Both the position numbers and the translations under genes were made by a program. A stretch of 64,000 nucleotides of DNA, from NCBI GenBank assembly GCA_016284315.1, contig JAEEOO010000012.1, positions 1 to 64,000 of the forward strand. The letters are read 5' to 3'. Shown one piece after another: positions 25,035-34,950 of the stretch. This DNA is from Lachnospiraceae bacterium. GTDB lineage: Bacteria; Bacillota; Clostridia; Lachnospirales; Lachnospiraceae. Below the pieces are notes generated by a model. The model did no database searches. It was given only the letters and a program-made list of their open reading frames with translations, and was not told the origin of the DNA. The stretch's first letter is position 1. Every line of letters starts with the position of its first letter.

Positions 25035-26000
25035 TTAATCACGGAAAATTTCAGCTAAATAATTATCAAAAAGCTTCCTTGTCTCGGGATCGGTATTTGC
25101 ACGGTCTCTCATGATACGCTCAATAAGATTTTCGTTTGGAGAGAGGATAGTTTCCGTTTTCTCCTGACATTCGCATGCCTCTGAAGCGGAACTAAGATTC
25201 GCTTCCTTTAAAAGGGTGTTGGTCTCACTAACTTTGTTTATCAGAGTCTCGTTTTCAAGCTTAGAATGCTGCTCCACAAAACCTGCTGAAATAATACCGG
25301 TAGGAACGGCTACAACTCCAACGCCCAAAAGGGAAATAACGATAGCCATTGCTTTTCCGAGAACCGTTACGGGGTAAATATCGCCGTAACCTACTGTGAG
25401 AATAGTGGACACACTCCACCAAAGTCCTGAAAAGGCATTATCGAAAACATCCGGCTGGACGTCATGCTCTACGTTATACATACACAGTGAAGATGCAAGC
25501 ATGAGTATTCCAATCAATAGAAGTGATGAGAGAATTTGCTTTCTCTTGCTGTATAAAACCTTGGTTATAACGTTGAATGAATCATAGGATGCGTTGATCC
25601 TGAACAGATGTAAGATACGGGCAACTCTCAGTATTCTTAAAGCTGAAAAGCCCGCAAGGAAGAACACGGGTAATATGGTAAGCAGATCAACGATACCGTC
25701 AAAGGATACAATAAACTTTAATATGGCTTTTGCCTTGCTGTCCCCGGGGTAAAGAAGATTTGCTGTCCATATCCTCAGTGCGTATTCAATGATAAATAGA
25801 ATTATTGTAACGATCTCAACAACATGGAATATCTGTAACAAGATCTCGGGCAAGGAGAAGGTCTCCAACACAAGCATGGTGATATTGAGCAGGATGAGCA
25901 CCACGAGACATTCATCAAAAATAAGGCTGGGAAGATCGCCTCTCTGTCCGATCTGGATGATATCAAATATTCTTTTTTTGATCTTTTTGTATTTTGTCAT
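25035..26000 (-). CDS. Voltage-gated K+ channel-like ion transporter
   Basis: 321 residues from ATG 26000; a TTG at 26012 is an alternative, neither having a strong ribosome site. Six membrane segments with an S4-like helix rich in Arg (RILRVARILHLFRI) and the K+ selectivity filter TVGYGDIYPVT in the pore loop between S5 and S6. The C-terminal tail is acidic and helical. The xpt gene ends upstream with a gap of 25 bases, so the two may be cotranscribed. Confidence 0.9.
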   Translation of the reverse strand: MTKYKKIKKRIFDIIQIGQRGDLPSLIFDECLVVLILLNITMLVLETFSLPEILLQIFHVVEIVTIILFIIEYALRIWTANLLYPGDSKAKAILKFIVSFDGIVDLLTILPVFFLAGFSALRILRVARILHLFRINASYDSFNVITKVLYSKRKQILSSLLLIGILMLASSLCMYNVEHDVQPDVFDNAFSGLWWSVSTILTVGYGDIYPVTVLGKAMAIVISLLGVGVVAVPTGIISAGFVEQHSKLENETLINKVSETNTLLKEANLSSASEACECQEKTETILSPNENLIERIMRDRANTDPETRKLFDNYLAEIFRD

Positions 26001-26025
26001 TTGATTTATCAATAATTATTGTTGA

Positions 26026-26610
26026 TTACTTGTCTTCGCGGAATGTGATCTCGCCGGTTTCATCATTCATTGCATCAACGATGGCGAGAGAGTGAAGATT
26101 AACATTCATTTCTCTTATGAGAGAGCCACCTTCTTGGAATCCTTTCTCGATTGCGATTCCGATTCCTTCTACGGTAGCGCCGGCGCTTTGTACGATATCG
26201 ATAAGTCCCTGAAGAGCACAGCCGTTAGCAAGGAAATCGTCGATGATAAGAACGTGATCTTCCTCTGAAAGATACTTCTTTGAAACGATAACCTGATATT
26301 CTCTCTTATGAGTAAATGAGGTGATCTGGGTTGAATAAACGTCACCGTCAATATTGATGCTCTCAGATTTCTTTGCAAATACAACGGGAACATTGAAATA
26401 CTGAGCGGCTACACATGCGATTCCGATTCCGGATGCTTCGATGGTAAGGATCTTGTTGATAGGTCTGTCACCAAAGAGTCTCTTAAATTCCTTTCCCATC
26501 TCGTTAAAGAGGTTTATATCCATCTGATGATTGAGAAAACTGTCAACCTTAAGTACATTTCCTGGTTTGACAATACCTTTTTCTCTGATCATATCCTCTA
26601 AAAGCTTCAC
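26026..26610 (-). CDS. xpt: Xanthine phosphoribosyltransferase
   Basis: 194 residues. Start [12 protein letters not shown], then [23 protein letters not shown] and the PRPP-binding motif [12 protein letters not shown] mark Xpt, which converts xanthine and PRPP to XMP in purine salvage. An AGGAGG-type site precedes the ATG. In Bacilli xpt is often under a purine riboswitch; none is recognisable here, because it lies 14 bases after the GH26-like gene. Confidence 0.95.
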   Translation of the reverse strand: MKLLEDMIREKGIVKPGNVLKVDSFLNHQMDINLFNEMGKEFKRLFGDRPINKILTIEASGIGIACVAAQYFNVPVVFAKKSESINIDGDVYSTQITSFTHKREYQVIVSKKYLSEEDHVLIIDDFLANGCALQGLIDIVQSAGATVEGIGIAIEKGFQEGGSLIREMNVNLHSLAIVDAMNDETGEITFREDK

Positions 26611-26624
26611 TGTAAAAATCCTCC

Positions 26625-28073
26625 TTATTTAGCGACCGGGGTCGTACATATTCTAATTTTGGGAAGGGAAGGAATAGTGGCATAGTAGTTTGTCTGCCAG
26701 TCCTTGCCCTGTTTGGGATCATTCTTTCCGTCAGCGGGCGGAGCGAAGATCTTCATATCTATTTTTGCCTCGCCTTTAATGGGCTTTTCGAAAAAGGCGG
26801 GCATAAAGTCAACAAATGTTGTGCCGGGGGCTTTGTAGAACCAACGGCCGTTAAGTTCGATCATGAGATTGAGGGGCTTTAAGTCATCCTCAAAGTAGGC
26901 CTCACAGAAAACAGGAGGCGCATCAAACTTAAGAGGGATCAAAAGACCTTCCGCATCCTCACTTCCGCCCCAACGAAGCTTGGCGGGGAGAGTAACACTT
27001 TTGCCTTTCTTCATGGTGGGCATAAAGAATTCATCATGAATGATCTTTCTGTATGTGTCGAACAGAGGCTGCCTTATACCAACATTCTTATTGTTGGGAT
27101 CTTCAATCTCAAGGCCGAGACGTCCCTGATCACGGAACTGGTAAAGAGTGAAAGCACTGAGCCATCTGTCTTTATCGTTCTTGATAAGATCGGTGAACTT
27201 CTTGACCATCTTGCACTGGTCGTAAGGTCCGGTAACGTCGCCATCAGCGTTAAGCTCAGAAAGTACCATGGGCTTTTTCTTACCGGTTAATTCTATATAT
27301 CTGTAATAGCTCTTCTTGGCAAGGTTATAGATGTTCTGAACCTTGTAACGGGCAAAACTGTTTCCGCCGGGCTCGGCTACATCAAAAGGCCATCCCCAGT
27401 GAAGAGCGAGATATCTGTCTACTGAATAAATATCCGTTTCTTTGATGGCAGGGATGAATTCATCCTCTTTTTCCATCTTCTCATCCTTAAGGTTTTTGTA
27501 TCCGTCAAGACAGAGGATGAGCTTTACGTTGGGAGCTTCCTTATGAAAGATCTTGCAAACTCTTGCATAAAATAAAGAAACTTCCTCATATGATGCACGT
27601 TTATTAAAGGAAAACCAGTTGCCGGTTGCCTCGTGATTGATACGGGCAAGAACACGGCCGTAAACCGAAAGATCCTTTGCGATGGCTTTGATGTGGTCGT
27701 CACCTACATGGGGATCGATGGTGATGGTAAGAAGAACATCCTGACCGTGACGGCGAACGTCCTCCATCCAATTGAAAGGCTCCTTATCTTTCATGCCTAC
27801 AAGACCGCCTTTGTAGGTCTCGTAATCATCGTAAGGATAATCCCAGGCTCCGTGGATCTCCATATCTTTATAAGCTTCATGAGCTCTCGCGGGAAATTCC
27901 TTGTCGAGAGGATAGTAACAGGTCATGAGGCTGACTCCGCGGTGGGGCCTGCCGAGAGCATTCAGGATATAGTCCTGATCAACGTATTCTCCGCGCTCGC
28001 TGCCGTCTCCGATGTCAACGGCACATTTTGCGGGACCCATGGTAACTGCATAAGCGGTAAGTTTTTTAGGCAT
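26625..28073 (-). CDS. Putative GH26-like glycoside hydrolase without signal peptide
   Basis: 482 residues. The N-terminal two thirds look like a (beta/alpha)8 hydrolase: [16 protein letters not shown] resembles the GH26 acid/base segment (R-x-x-H-E-x-x-G-x-W-F) and [11 protein letters not shown] could hold the nucleophile Glu. The last 130 residues are a beta-type domain. No signal peptide or anchor is visible, so a cytoplasmic oligosaccharide substrate (mannan or related) is possible. Family assignment is tentative. AAGGAGA precedes the ATG. It heads a minus-strand run with xpt and the K+ channel. Confidence 0.65.
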   Translation of the reverse strand: MPKKLTAYAVTMGPAKCAVDIGDGSERGEYVDQDYILNALGRPHRGVSLMTCYYPLDKEFPARAHEAYKDMEIHGAWDYPYDDYETYKGGLVGMKDKEPFNWMEDVRRHGQDVLLTITIDPHVGDDHIKAIAKDLSVYGRVLARINHEATGNWFSFNKRASYEEVSLFYARVCKIFHKEAPNVKLILCLDGYKNLKDEKMEKEDEFIPAIKETDIYSVDRYLALHWGWPFDVAEPGGNSFARYKVQNIYNLAKKSYYRYIELTGKKKPMVLSELNADGDVTGPYDQCKMVKKFTDLIKNDKDRWLSAFTLYQFRDQGRLGLEIEDPNNKNVGIRQPLFDTYRKIIHDEFFMPTMKKGKSVTLPAKLRWGGSEDAEGLLIPLKFDAPPVFCEAYFEDDLKPLNLMIELNGRWFYKAPGTTFVDFMPAFFEKPIKGEAKIDMKIFAPPADGKNDPKQGKDWQTNYYATIPSLPKIRICTTPVAK

Positions 28074-28171
28074 GTAGTTCTCCTTAGATAAAATAAAGTA
28101 ATGATATTATGCATCGACAGGGCTTTTATAAGCCGCTTAAGATTGCTCCGAAAACGAGAGCAACACTATAT

Positions 28172-28200
28172 ATTATATGATTTAGCCTGCAAAATATCTA
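28172..28200 (-). promoter_or_regulatory. Candidate promoter for the GH26-like/xpt/channel genes
   Basis: On the minus strand TAGATA (28195-28200) and TATAAT (28172-28177) are separated by exactly 17 bases. The leader to ATG 28073 would be about 90 bases with an imperfect hairpin near 28120-28135. Confidence 0.45.
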
Positions 28201-28270
28201 CTAAAATATGTTCAATTTTTAAAATGATTATTCTTGCATTTTTAATTTATAAAAATTTGAGATTTTTCTG

Positions 28271-28299
28271 TTGAAACGGCTTTCATTATACTCTATAAT
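28271..28299 (+). promoter_or_regulatory. Sigma-A type promoter for glyA
   Basis: TTGAAA (28271-28276), 17 bases, TATAAT (28294-28299). It is 50 bases before the glyA ATG, close to consensus. Confidence 0.8.
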
Positions 28300-28348
28300 T
28301 AAGTCACTTTGAGTAATTTGCATATTTATGCAAAAGAGGAGGACTTAT

Positions 28349-29590
28349 ATGTATTCACTTGATGAAGTAAGAAAAGTTGACCCCGAGATTGCCGAAGCGA
28401 TCGTTGCTGAGACTAACAGACAGCAGGACCACATTGAGCTCATCGCATCGGAGAACTGGGTAAGCAAGGCAGTAATGGCAGCAATGGGAAGCCCCCTTAC
28501 CAACAAATATGCGGAAGGTTATCCCGGAAAGCGTTATTACGGCGGATGCTCATGCGTTGACGTTGTTGAGGATCTTGCAAGAGACCGTGCAATGAAGCTT
28601 TACGGCTGCACCTACGCAAACGTTCAGCCCCATTCCGGAGCACAGGCCAACCTTGCCGTACAGTTTGCACTTTTACAGCCCGGTGACGTTGTGATGGGTA
28701 TGAACCTTGATCACGGCGGACATCTGACACACGGTTCACCCGCAAACATTTCCGGCGCATATTTCAAGATCGTTCCTTACGGAGTTAACGACGAAGGCTT
28801 CATCGATTATGATAAGGTAGAAGAGCTTGCGAAGGCTAACAAGCCCAAGCTCATCATTGCCGGCGCTTCTGCATACTGCAGAATCATCGATTTCAAGAGA
28901 TTCAGGGAGATCGCTGATGAGGTTGGCGCATATCTTATGGTAGATATGGCTCATATCGCAGGTCTTGTTGCTGCAGGACTTCATCCCTCACCCATCCCTT
29001 ATGCACATGTGACCACCACCACTACTCATAAGACCCTCCGCGGACCCAGAGGAGGTATGATCCTCTCAAGCGCAGAGTTCGCTGAGGAGCACAAGCTTAA
29101 CAAGGCGGTATTCCCCGGAATCCAGGGCGGACCTTTAATGCATGTTATCGCAGCAAAGGCAGTATGCTTCAAGGAAGCACTTGATCCTTCATTCAAAGAG
29201 TATCAGGCGCAGATCGTTAAGAATGCACAGGCTCTTTGCAAAGGACTTCAGGACCGCGGAATAAAGATCGTATCAAACGGTACCGACAACCACCTCATGC
29301 TCATGGATCTTACTCCCTTCGGACTTACCGGAAAGGAGATCGAGAAGCTTCTTGATGAGGCACATATCACTGCCAACAAGAACACCATTCCCAACGATCC
29401 CAAGTCACCTTTCGTAACCAGCGGTATCCGCCTCGGAACTCCCGCAGCTACATCAAGAGGACTTAAAGAGGATGACTTCGATAAGGTTGCAGAAGCTATC
29501 GCTCTTATCGTAAAGGGTGGAGCAGAGAAGATCGACGAGGCAAGAGCCATCGTAAAGACTCTTACTGACAAGTATCCTTTGAACGCTTAA
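28349..29590 (+). CDS. glyA: Serine hydroxymethyltransferase
   Basis: 413 residues. Opening [33 protein letters not shown], and the PLP-lysine segment [14 protein letters not shown] are diagnostic. It interconverts serine and glycine while loading tetrahydrofolate with a one-carbon unit. GAGGAGGACTTAT at 28335-28348 fixes the ATG at 28349; an in-frame ATG at 28328 lies upstream of that site. A terminator follows closely. Confidence 0.98.
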   Translation: MYSLDEVRKVDPEIAEAIVAETNRQQDHIELIASENWVSKAVMAAMGSPLTNKYAEGYPGKRYYGGCSCVDVVEDLARDRAMKLYGCTYANVQPHSGAQANLAVQFALLQPGDVVMGMNLDHGGHLTHGSPANISGAYFKIVPYGVNDEGFIDYDKVEELAKANKPKLIIAGASAYCRIIDFKRFREIADEVGAYLMVDMAHIAGLVAAGLHPSPIPYAHVTTTTTHKTLRGPRGGMILSSAEFAEEHKLNKAVFPGIQGGPLMHVIAAKAVCFKEALDPSFKEYQAQIVKNAQALCKGLQDRGIKIVSNGTDNHLMLMDLTPFGLTGKEIEKLLDEAHITANKNTIPNDPKSPFVTSGIRLGTPAATSRGLKEDDFDKVAEAIALIVKGGAEKIDEARAIVKTLTDKYPLNA

Positions 29591-29603
29591 TATATTAGGA
29601 AAT

Positions 29604-29637
29604 AAACACCTCCGTTTTTGCAACGGGGGTGTTTTTA
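29604..29637 (+). terminator. Rho-independent terminator after glyA
   Basis: AACACCTCCGT pairs with ACGGGGGTGTT (one G-T pair) around TTTTGCA, followed by TTTTA. Confidence 0.9.
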
Positions 29638-29772
29638 TGAAATTAACAAAAAATAAATCAAGAATTTGTTAAAAAATGATAAATTTCACATTGATAATTT
29701 ATTTTGCTTTTGATAAATTATAATGCGTAAACAAATGTGCCCGTGAGGCACCACAGACAGAGGAGAAAAGTT

Positions 29773-30999
29773 ATGAAAAAGTTTTCAAAACTTGCAGCAA
29801 TTGCACTTGCAGCTGTATCTGCATTTGCACTTTGCGCATGCGGAAGCAAGACTTCCACAGCAAACGGTAACGAGAACGGTACTGACGCTTCATCAGTAAA
29901 GGTTGGACTTATCACCCTTCACGATGAGAACTCTACCTACGACCTCAACTTCATCAGCGCAGCTAAGGCAGCTTGCGAGAAGACCGGAGCAGAGCTCGTT
30001 ATCAAGACAAACATTCCCGAAGGCCAGGAAGCTTACGAAGCAGCTGTAGAGCTTGCAGATGCAGGATGCAATTTCATCCTTGCAGACAGCTTTGGACATG
30101 AAGATTACATTATCGAAGCAGCTAAAGAGTATCCCGCAGTACAGTTTTCACACGCTACCGGAACCAAGGCTCACACTGAGAACCTTGAGAACTTCCACAA
30201 CGCATTCGCAAACATCTTCCAGGGTCGTTACCTTGCAGGCATTGCAGCAGGTATGAAGCTTAACGAGATGATCGAAGCAGGCGACATCACCGCTGACCAG
30301 GCTAAGATGGGTTATGTTGGTGCTTACACCTACGCTGAGGTTATTTCAGGATATACTTCATTCTATCTTGGCGCTAAGAGCGTATGCCCTACCGCTACTA
30401 TGGAAGTAACCTTCACCGGTTCATGGTATGATGAGACCGCAGAGAAGACTGCAGCTCAGACTCTTATTGACAATGGTTGCGTACTTATTTCTCAGCACGC
30501 TGACTCAATGGGCGCTCCTACCGCATGTGAGACCGCAGGCGTTCCTGACGTATCTTACAACGGAAGCACCGCTTCAGCTTGCCCCAACACCTTCATCGTT
30601 TCTTCAAGAATCAACTGGGAGCCTTACTTCGAGACAGTTATCAACGCAGTAGCTGCAGGCGAGAACTTCCCCGTAGATTTCTGTGGTTCACTTGAAGATG
30701 GTTCTGTAGCTCTTACCGATCTTGGTTCTGCAGCTGCTGAGGGAACTCAGGAAGCAATCGACGCTGCAAAGGCTCAGATCGTTGCAGGCGAGCTTCACAT
30801 CTTTGATACCGCTACCTTCACCGTAGATGGCGAGACTCTTACTTCTTACATGGCTGACGTTGATTCAGATGCAGAGTATGCTCCCGATCACGAAGCAATC
30901 GTTGACGGTTACTTCAACGAGTCAGGCGAAGGACTTAGAAGTGCTCCTTTCTTCGATGTAAAGATCGATGGCATCACCCTTCTTGATACCGCATTCTAA
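29773..30999 (+). CDS. BMP family ABC transporter substrate-binding lipoprotein
   Basis: 408 residues. MKKFSKLAAIALAAVSAFALC is a lipoprotein signal, with Cys at 21 and 23. The mature part matches the Bmp/Med/TmpC family (VGLITLHDENSTYDLNF near the start, GRYLAGIAAGM, GYVGAYTYAEVISGY), which in other bacteria binds purine nucleosides. Downstream come the ATPase and two permeases. Codon use is strongly biased, consistent with high expression. GAGGAGAAAAGTT gives the ribosome site. Confidence 0.95.
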   Translation: MKKFSKLAAIALAAVSAFALCACGSKTSTANGNENGTDASSVKVGLITLHDENSTYDLNFISAAKAACEKTGAELVIKTNIPEGQEAYEAAVELADAGCNFILADSFGHEDYIIEAAKEYPAVQFSHATGTKAHTENLENFHNAFANIFQGRYLAGIAAGMKLNEMIEAGDITADQAKMGYVGAYTYAEVISGYTSFYLGAKSVCPTATMEVTFTGSWYDETAEKTAAQTLIDNGCVLISQHADSMGAPTACETAGVPDVSYNGSTASACPNTFIVSSRINWEPYFETVINAVAAGENFPVDFCGSLEDGSVALTDLGSAAAEGTQEAIDAAKAQIVAGELHIFDTATFTVDGETLTSYMADVDSDAEYAPDHEAIVDGYFNESGEGLRSAPFFDVKIDGITLLDTAF

Positions 31000-31047
31000 T
31001 TTAACTGAAGATTGTTAGATTCAAGATAATAAACACTTAAACAATAC

Positions 31048-31075
31048 AGGCTCGGCGTGGGTTCACGCCGAACCT
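31048..31075 (+). other. 12-bp hairpin between BMP protein and ATPase genes
   Basis: AGGCTCGGCGTG (31048-31059) and CACGCCGAACCT (31064-31075) pair with one mismatch around GGTT. No T run follows. Such GC-rich hairpins after a binding-protein gene commonly protect its mRNA and lower expression of downstream transporter genes; that role is inferred. Confidence 0.6.
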
Positions 31076-31198
31076 GCGTTGTCGTTTAAGCGCAAAACTA
31101 TTTTACAGATATTTTCCGACTTTTATGGATCTCGGAGGGTATCTGTAAAGTTGCTTTGCAACACAGTTACAAATCGTTTTGTTTGAAAGAGGGATACA

Positions 31199-32725
31199 AT
31201 GGACAATAGAACACCCGCTGTTAAACTTACGAATATTTCCAAGCATTTCGGCTCAGTTGCCGCCAATTCAGGCGTAAACATGGAAATATATCGCGGCGAG
31301 ATACTTGCACTTCTCGGAGAAAACGGAAGTGGAAAGACAACTCTCATGAATATGCTTTCAGGCATATACTTCCCTGATGAAGGTGAAATTCAGATCGACG
31401 GAACCCCCGTTACAATTGCATCACCCAGAGACGCATTCAATCTTGGAATAGGAATGGTTCATCAGCATTTTAAGCTGGTGGATGTTCTTACTGCGGCTGA
31501 AAATATCGTTCTCGGACTTGAAGGAAAGCTTGATATTAAGGCTGCTACCCGCAAGATCAATGAGATCTGTGACAAGTACGGCTTTGAGGTCAATCCTTCA
31601 CAGAAGATCTATGACATGTCAGTTTCACAGAAGCAGACTGTTGAGATTGTAAAGGTGCTTTTCCGTGGAGCAGAGATCCTCATCCTTGATGAGCCCACCG
31701 CGGTTCTTACACCTCAGGAAACCGAGAAGCTTTTCGACGTTCTCAGGAAGATGAGAGAGGACAACAAGGCAATCGTTATCATCACTCACAAGATGCACGA
31801 AGTTGAGAGCCTTTCAGACCGTGTTGCAGTCCTTAGAAAGGGCGAATACATCGGCGATATGATGACTAAGGATACCAATGCGGAAGAGATGACCAACATG
31901 ATGGTCGGCCGTAAGGTTTCACTTAACATCAAGCGTCCCGAGCCTGTTGGAGCAAAAGACAGGATCCGTGTCAGCGGCCTTACCGTTAGAAATGAGGAAG
32001 GCATCTTAAAACTCAACGATGTAAGCTTTACCGCAAGAAGCGGAGAGATCCTTGGTATCGCCGGTATTTCAGGATGCGGACAGAAGGAACTTCTTGAAGC
32101 TATCGCAGGCCTTCAGCCTGTTGAGAGCGGATCTATTGAATATATCGAAGACGACGGAACAGCCGAGCAGCTTATCGGCAAGGATCCCAGGAAGATCCGC
32201 GACATGGGCGTTTCACTTTCATTCGTTCCCGAGGACAGACTTGGTATGGGACTTGTGGGCAACATGAACCTTGCTGATAACATGATGCTCAGAAGCTTTG
32301 AAAAAGGCGGAAGCCCCTTCACCGACAGAAAAGCTCCTTACGAACTTGCAAAGAGCGTTGTTGAAGAGCTTGAGGTTGTTACACCCGGTATTTCAACTCC
32401 TGTAAGAAGACTTTCAGGCGGTAACGTTCAGAAGGTTCTTGTAGGACGTGAGATCGCATCTGCACCTAAGGTACTCCTTACCGCATATGCAGTACGCGGA
32501 CTTGATATCAACTCTTCATACACTATTTATGACCTTATCAATAAACAGAAACAGGCCGGTGTGGCTGTAATATTCGTCGGAGAAGACCTTGACGTTCTTA
32601 TGGAACTTTCCGACAGGATCCTTGTATTGTGCGGCGGACAGGTTAGCGGAATCGTTGACGGAAGAAAGGCTGACCGTGCTGAGATCGGACTCATGATGAC
32701 AAAGACAGGAGGACAAAATGAGTAA
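31199..32725 (+). CDS. BMP-type nucleoside ABC transporter, double ATPase subunit
   Basis: 508 residues with two ABC domains. The first has Walker A GENGSGKTT (40-48), a VSQKQ signature and Walker B ILILDEPTAVL. The second has a degenerate P-loop (GISGCGQKELL), LSGGNVQKVLVGREI and LLTAYAVRGLD in place of a clear Walker B, as is usual for the sugar/nucleoside (RbsA/NupO-like) subfamily. It powers import with the two permeases that follow; it overlaps the first by 8 bases. Confidence 0.95.
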   Translation: MDNRTPAVKLTNISKHFGSVAANSGVNMEIYRGEILALLGENGSGKTTLMNMLSGIYFPDEGEIQIDGTPVTIASPRDAFNLGIGMVHQHFKLVDVLTAAENIVLGLEGKLDIKAATRKINEICDKYGFEVNPSQKIYDMSVSQKQTVEIVKVLFRGAEILILDEPTAVLTPQETEKLFDVLRKMREDNKAIVIITHKMHEVESLSDRVAVLRKGEYIGDMMTKDTNAEEMTNMMVGRKVSLNIKRPEPVGAKDRIRVSGLTVRNEEGILKLNDVSFTARSGEILGIAGISGCGQKELLEAIAGLQPVESGSIEYIEDDGTAEQLIGKDPRKIRDMGVSLSFVPEDRLGMGLVGNMNLADNMMLRSFEKGGSPFTDRKAPYELAKSVVEELEVVTPGISTPVRRLSGGNVQKVLVGREIASAPKVLLTAYAVRGLDINSSYTIYDLINKQKQAGVAVIFVGEDLDVLMELSDRILVLCGGQVSGIVDGRKADRAEIGLMMTKTGGQNE

Positions 32726-33833
32726 TAAAAAAGTACATGAACCTCTTTTTCATATTGTCAAAAGAGACGAGATGACCTTTAAAAAGGCTTTGTTCATCAG
32801 ACTTCTTGCAATTGTGGCAGCGCTTTTGCTTTGTGCTGTGATCACCATGGTAGTTACCGGACAGAATCCCATCAGCGTTTACGGCACAATGGGAGTTGGC
32901 GCTTTCGGTACTGCAAGAAAGACTTGGGTTACCCTTCAGAATGTATCCATTCTTTTGCTTATCTCACTTGCTCTTACCCCTGCTTTCAAAATGAGATTTT
33001 GGAACATCGGTGGTGAGGGACAGGTACTTATCGGCGGACTTGCTGCTGCAACCTGCATGATCAAGCTTGGTGATAAGGTCCCTGGCGGACTTCTAATTCT
33101 TATCATGTTCGTTGCATCCCTTCTTGCCGGAGGAATTTGGAGCGTTATTCCCGCGATCTTCAAGGCAAAGTGGAACACCAACGAGACTTTGTCCACCCTT
33201 ATGATGAACTACATTGCTATCCAGCTTGTCGCATTCTTCACTGTCCTTTGGGAGGTTCCAAAGGGATCCGGTAAGATCGGTATCATCAATCAGAACACCA
33301 ATGCCGGATGGCTCCCCAATTTAGGTGTGCCCAGCTTTACCGGTTCAAAGTATTTACTTACCATTATCGTAGCGCTCCTTATCACTGCCGGAATGTTCAT
33401 CTATCTTGCTTTCAGTAAGCAGGGATACGAGATCTCCGTTGTAGGTGAGAGCGTTAACACCGCAAGATACGTCGGAATCAAGGTTGAAAAGGTTATCATC
33501 AGGACCGTATTCATTTCCGGTGCGATCTGCGGACTTACAGGTCTTTTACTCGTAGGCGGTATCAACCATACCCTTACAACCACCATCGCAGGTGGTCAGG
33601 GATTCACCGCGGTAATGGTTTCATGGCTTGCAAAGTTCAATCCCATTATCATGGTATTCGCCAGCCTTCTCATTGTATTCCTTGAAAGAGGAGCCGGAGA
33701 AGTTGCTACAAACTTTGGACTTAACCAGTCGTTTTCCGATATCCTGACAGGTATCATCCTGTTCTTCATCATCGGTTGTGAGTTCTTTATCAGATATAAG
33801 ATTACATTCAAGAGAGGAGGGCACAAGAAATGA
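32718..33833 (+). CDS. BMP-type ABC transporter permease (NupP-like)
   Basis: 371 residues, about ten membrane segments, of the BPD_transp_2 family. FWNIGGEGQVLIGGLAAA near residue 95 and the GESVNTARYVGIKVEK loop are typical of the first permease of nucleoside-type BMP transporters. It overlaps the ATPase gene (ATGAGTAA) and the second permease gene (ATGA). Confidence 0.93.
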   Translation: MSNKKVHEPLFHIVKRDEMTFKKALFIRLLAIVAALLLCAVITMVVTGQNPISVYGTMGVGAFGTARKTWVTLQNVSILLLISLALTPAFKMRFWNIGGEGQVLIGGLAAATCMIKLGDKVPGGLLILIMFVASLLAGGIWSVIPAIFKAKWNTNETLSTLMMNYIAIQLVAFFTVLWEVPKGSGKIGIINQNTNAGWLPNLGVPSFTGSKYLLTIIVALLITAGMFIYLAFSKQGYEISVVGESVNTARYVGIKVEKVIIRTVFISGAICGLTGLLLVGGINHTLTTTIAGGQGFTAVMVSWLAKFNPIIMVFASLLIVFLERGAGEVATNFGLNQSFSDILTGIILFFIIGCEFFIRYKITFKRGGHKK

Positions 33834-34831
33834 TCAATTTTGCGATGCTTATTCCCAAAGCGGTAGTACAGGGTATTCCTCTTTTATACGGAAGTACAGG
33901 AGAGATCCTTACCGAGAAATCAGGTAACCTTAACCTCGGAATCCCCGGCGTTATGTACGTTGGTGCCATCAGCGGCGTTATCGGTGCTTTCTTCTATGAG
34001 CAGGGACTTAAGTCTTCGGGCGCGGAGCCTGTTGCATTCCTGGCAGTTATGATCCCTTTGCTTTGCTGCCTTTTAGGTTCGCTTCTTATGGGACTTTTGT
34101 ACTGCTTCCTTACAGTAACACTTAGAGCCAACCAGAACGTTACCGGTCTTGCAATGACTACATTCGGTGTGGGCTTCGGTAACTTCTTCGGAGGTTCACT
34201 TATAAAGATTTCAGGAGCGGACGTTCCTTCAATCGCCCTCTCCACTACAAGTAAGTATTTTTCAGCACATCTGCCTTTTGCAGATAAGACCGGATGGTTT
34301 GGAAAGATCTTCCTTTCCTATGGCTTCCTTGCTTATCTTGCAATCATCGTTTCAGTATTTGCCGCCATCATTCTTAAGAAGACCAGAGCAGGGCTTCACC
34401 TTCGTGCGGTTGGTGAGAATCCTGCAACTGCGGATTCAGCCGGAATCAATGTTACCGGTTATAAGTATGCGGCAACCTGTATCGGATGTATGATCGCAGG
34501 TCTCGGCGGTCTTTATTATGTTATGGACTATGCTTGCGGCGTTTGGTCAAACGATGCATTCGGTGACAGAGGCTGGCTTGCGATTGCACTTGTAATCTTT
34601 ACAATTTGGAAGCCGGACGTAAGCATTTTTGCTTCCATCCTTTTTGGCGGATTATACATCATTTATCTCTACATCCCTACAGGAATGGATCATATGGAAC
34701 TTCAGCAGCTCTATAAGATGATCCCCTATGTGGTTACTCTCATCGTGCTTGTTATCACCAGTATGAGAAACAAGAGAGAAAACCAGCCCCCTGCAAGTTT
34801 GGGACTTCCTTATTTCAGAGAAGAGAGATAA
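33830..34831 (+). CDS. BMP-type ABC transporter permease (NupQ-like)
   Basis: 333 residues, BPD_transp_2 family, about eight to ten membrane segments. EKSGNLNLGIPGVMYVGA at the start and the loop RAVGENPATADSAGINV are typical of the second permease. It completes the importer of four subunits from 29773 to 34831; the ligand is probably a purine nucleoside but not shown here. Confidence 0.93.
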   Translation: MINFAMLIPKAVVQGIPLLYGSTGEILTEKSGNLNLGIPGVMYVGAISGVIGAFFYEQGLKSSGAEPVAFLAVMIPLLCCLLGSLLMGLLYCFLTVTLRANQNVTGLAMTTFGVGFGNFFGGSLIKISGADVPSIALSTTSKYFSAHLPFADKTGWFGKIFLSYGFLAYLAIIVSVFAAIILKKTRAGLHLRAVGENPATADSAGINVTGYKYAATCIGCMIAGLGGLYYVMDYACGVWSNDAFGDRGWLAIALVIFTIWKPDVSIFASILFGGLYIIYLYIPTGMDHMELQQLYKMIPYVVTLIVLVITSMRNKRENQPPASLGLPYFREER

Positions 34832-34834
34832 CCC

Positions 34835-34925
34835 TTGTATACATGGGTACATTTATGATAAAATACTATGCTAAGCATGGGTAACCGTTGGAAACCTATG
34901 AAATCCCATGGTTAGCCACTTTACG
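34835..34925 (+). promoter_or_regulatory. Candidate promoter and structured leader upstream of hom
   Basis: TTGTAT (34835-34840), 18 bases, TAAAAT (34859-34864). GCTAAGCATGGG (34870-34881) can pair with CCCATGGTTAGC (34905-34916), one mismatch, across a loop of about 23 bases. A 15-codon ORF (MLSMGNRWKPMKSHG) starts at 34868 within it. No known riboswitch was recognised. Confidence 0.4.
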
Positions 34926-34950
34926 TAAGGACTAAAGGAGAACAGACAAA

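Noticed and set aside
28074-28348. Glycine or purine riboswitch upstream of glyA or xpt
   Set aside because: No conserved aptamer core was found on either strand; only promoter-like elements are visible.
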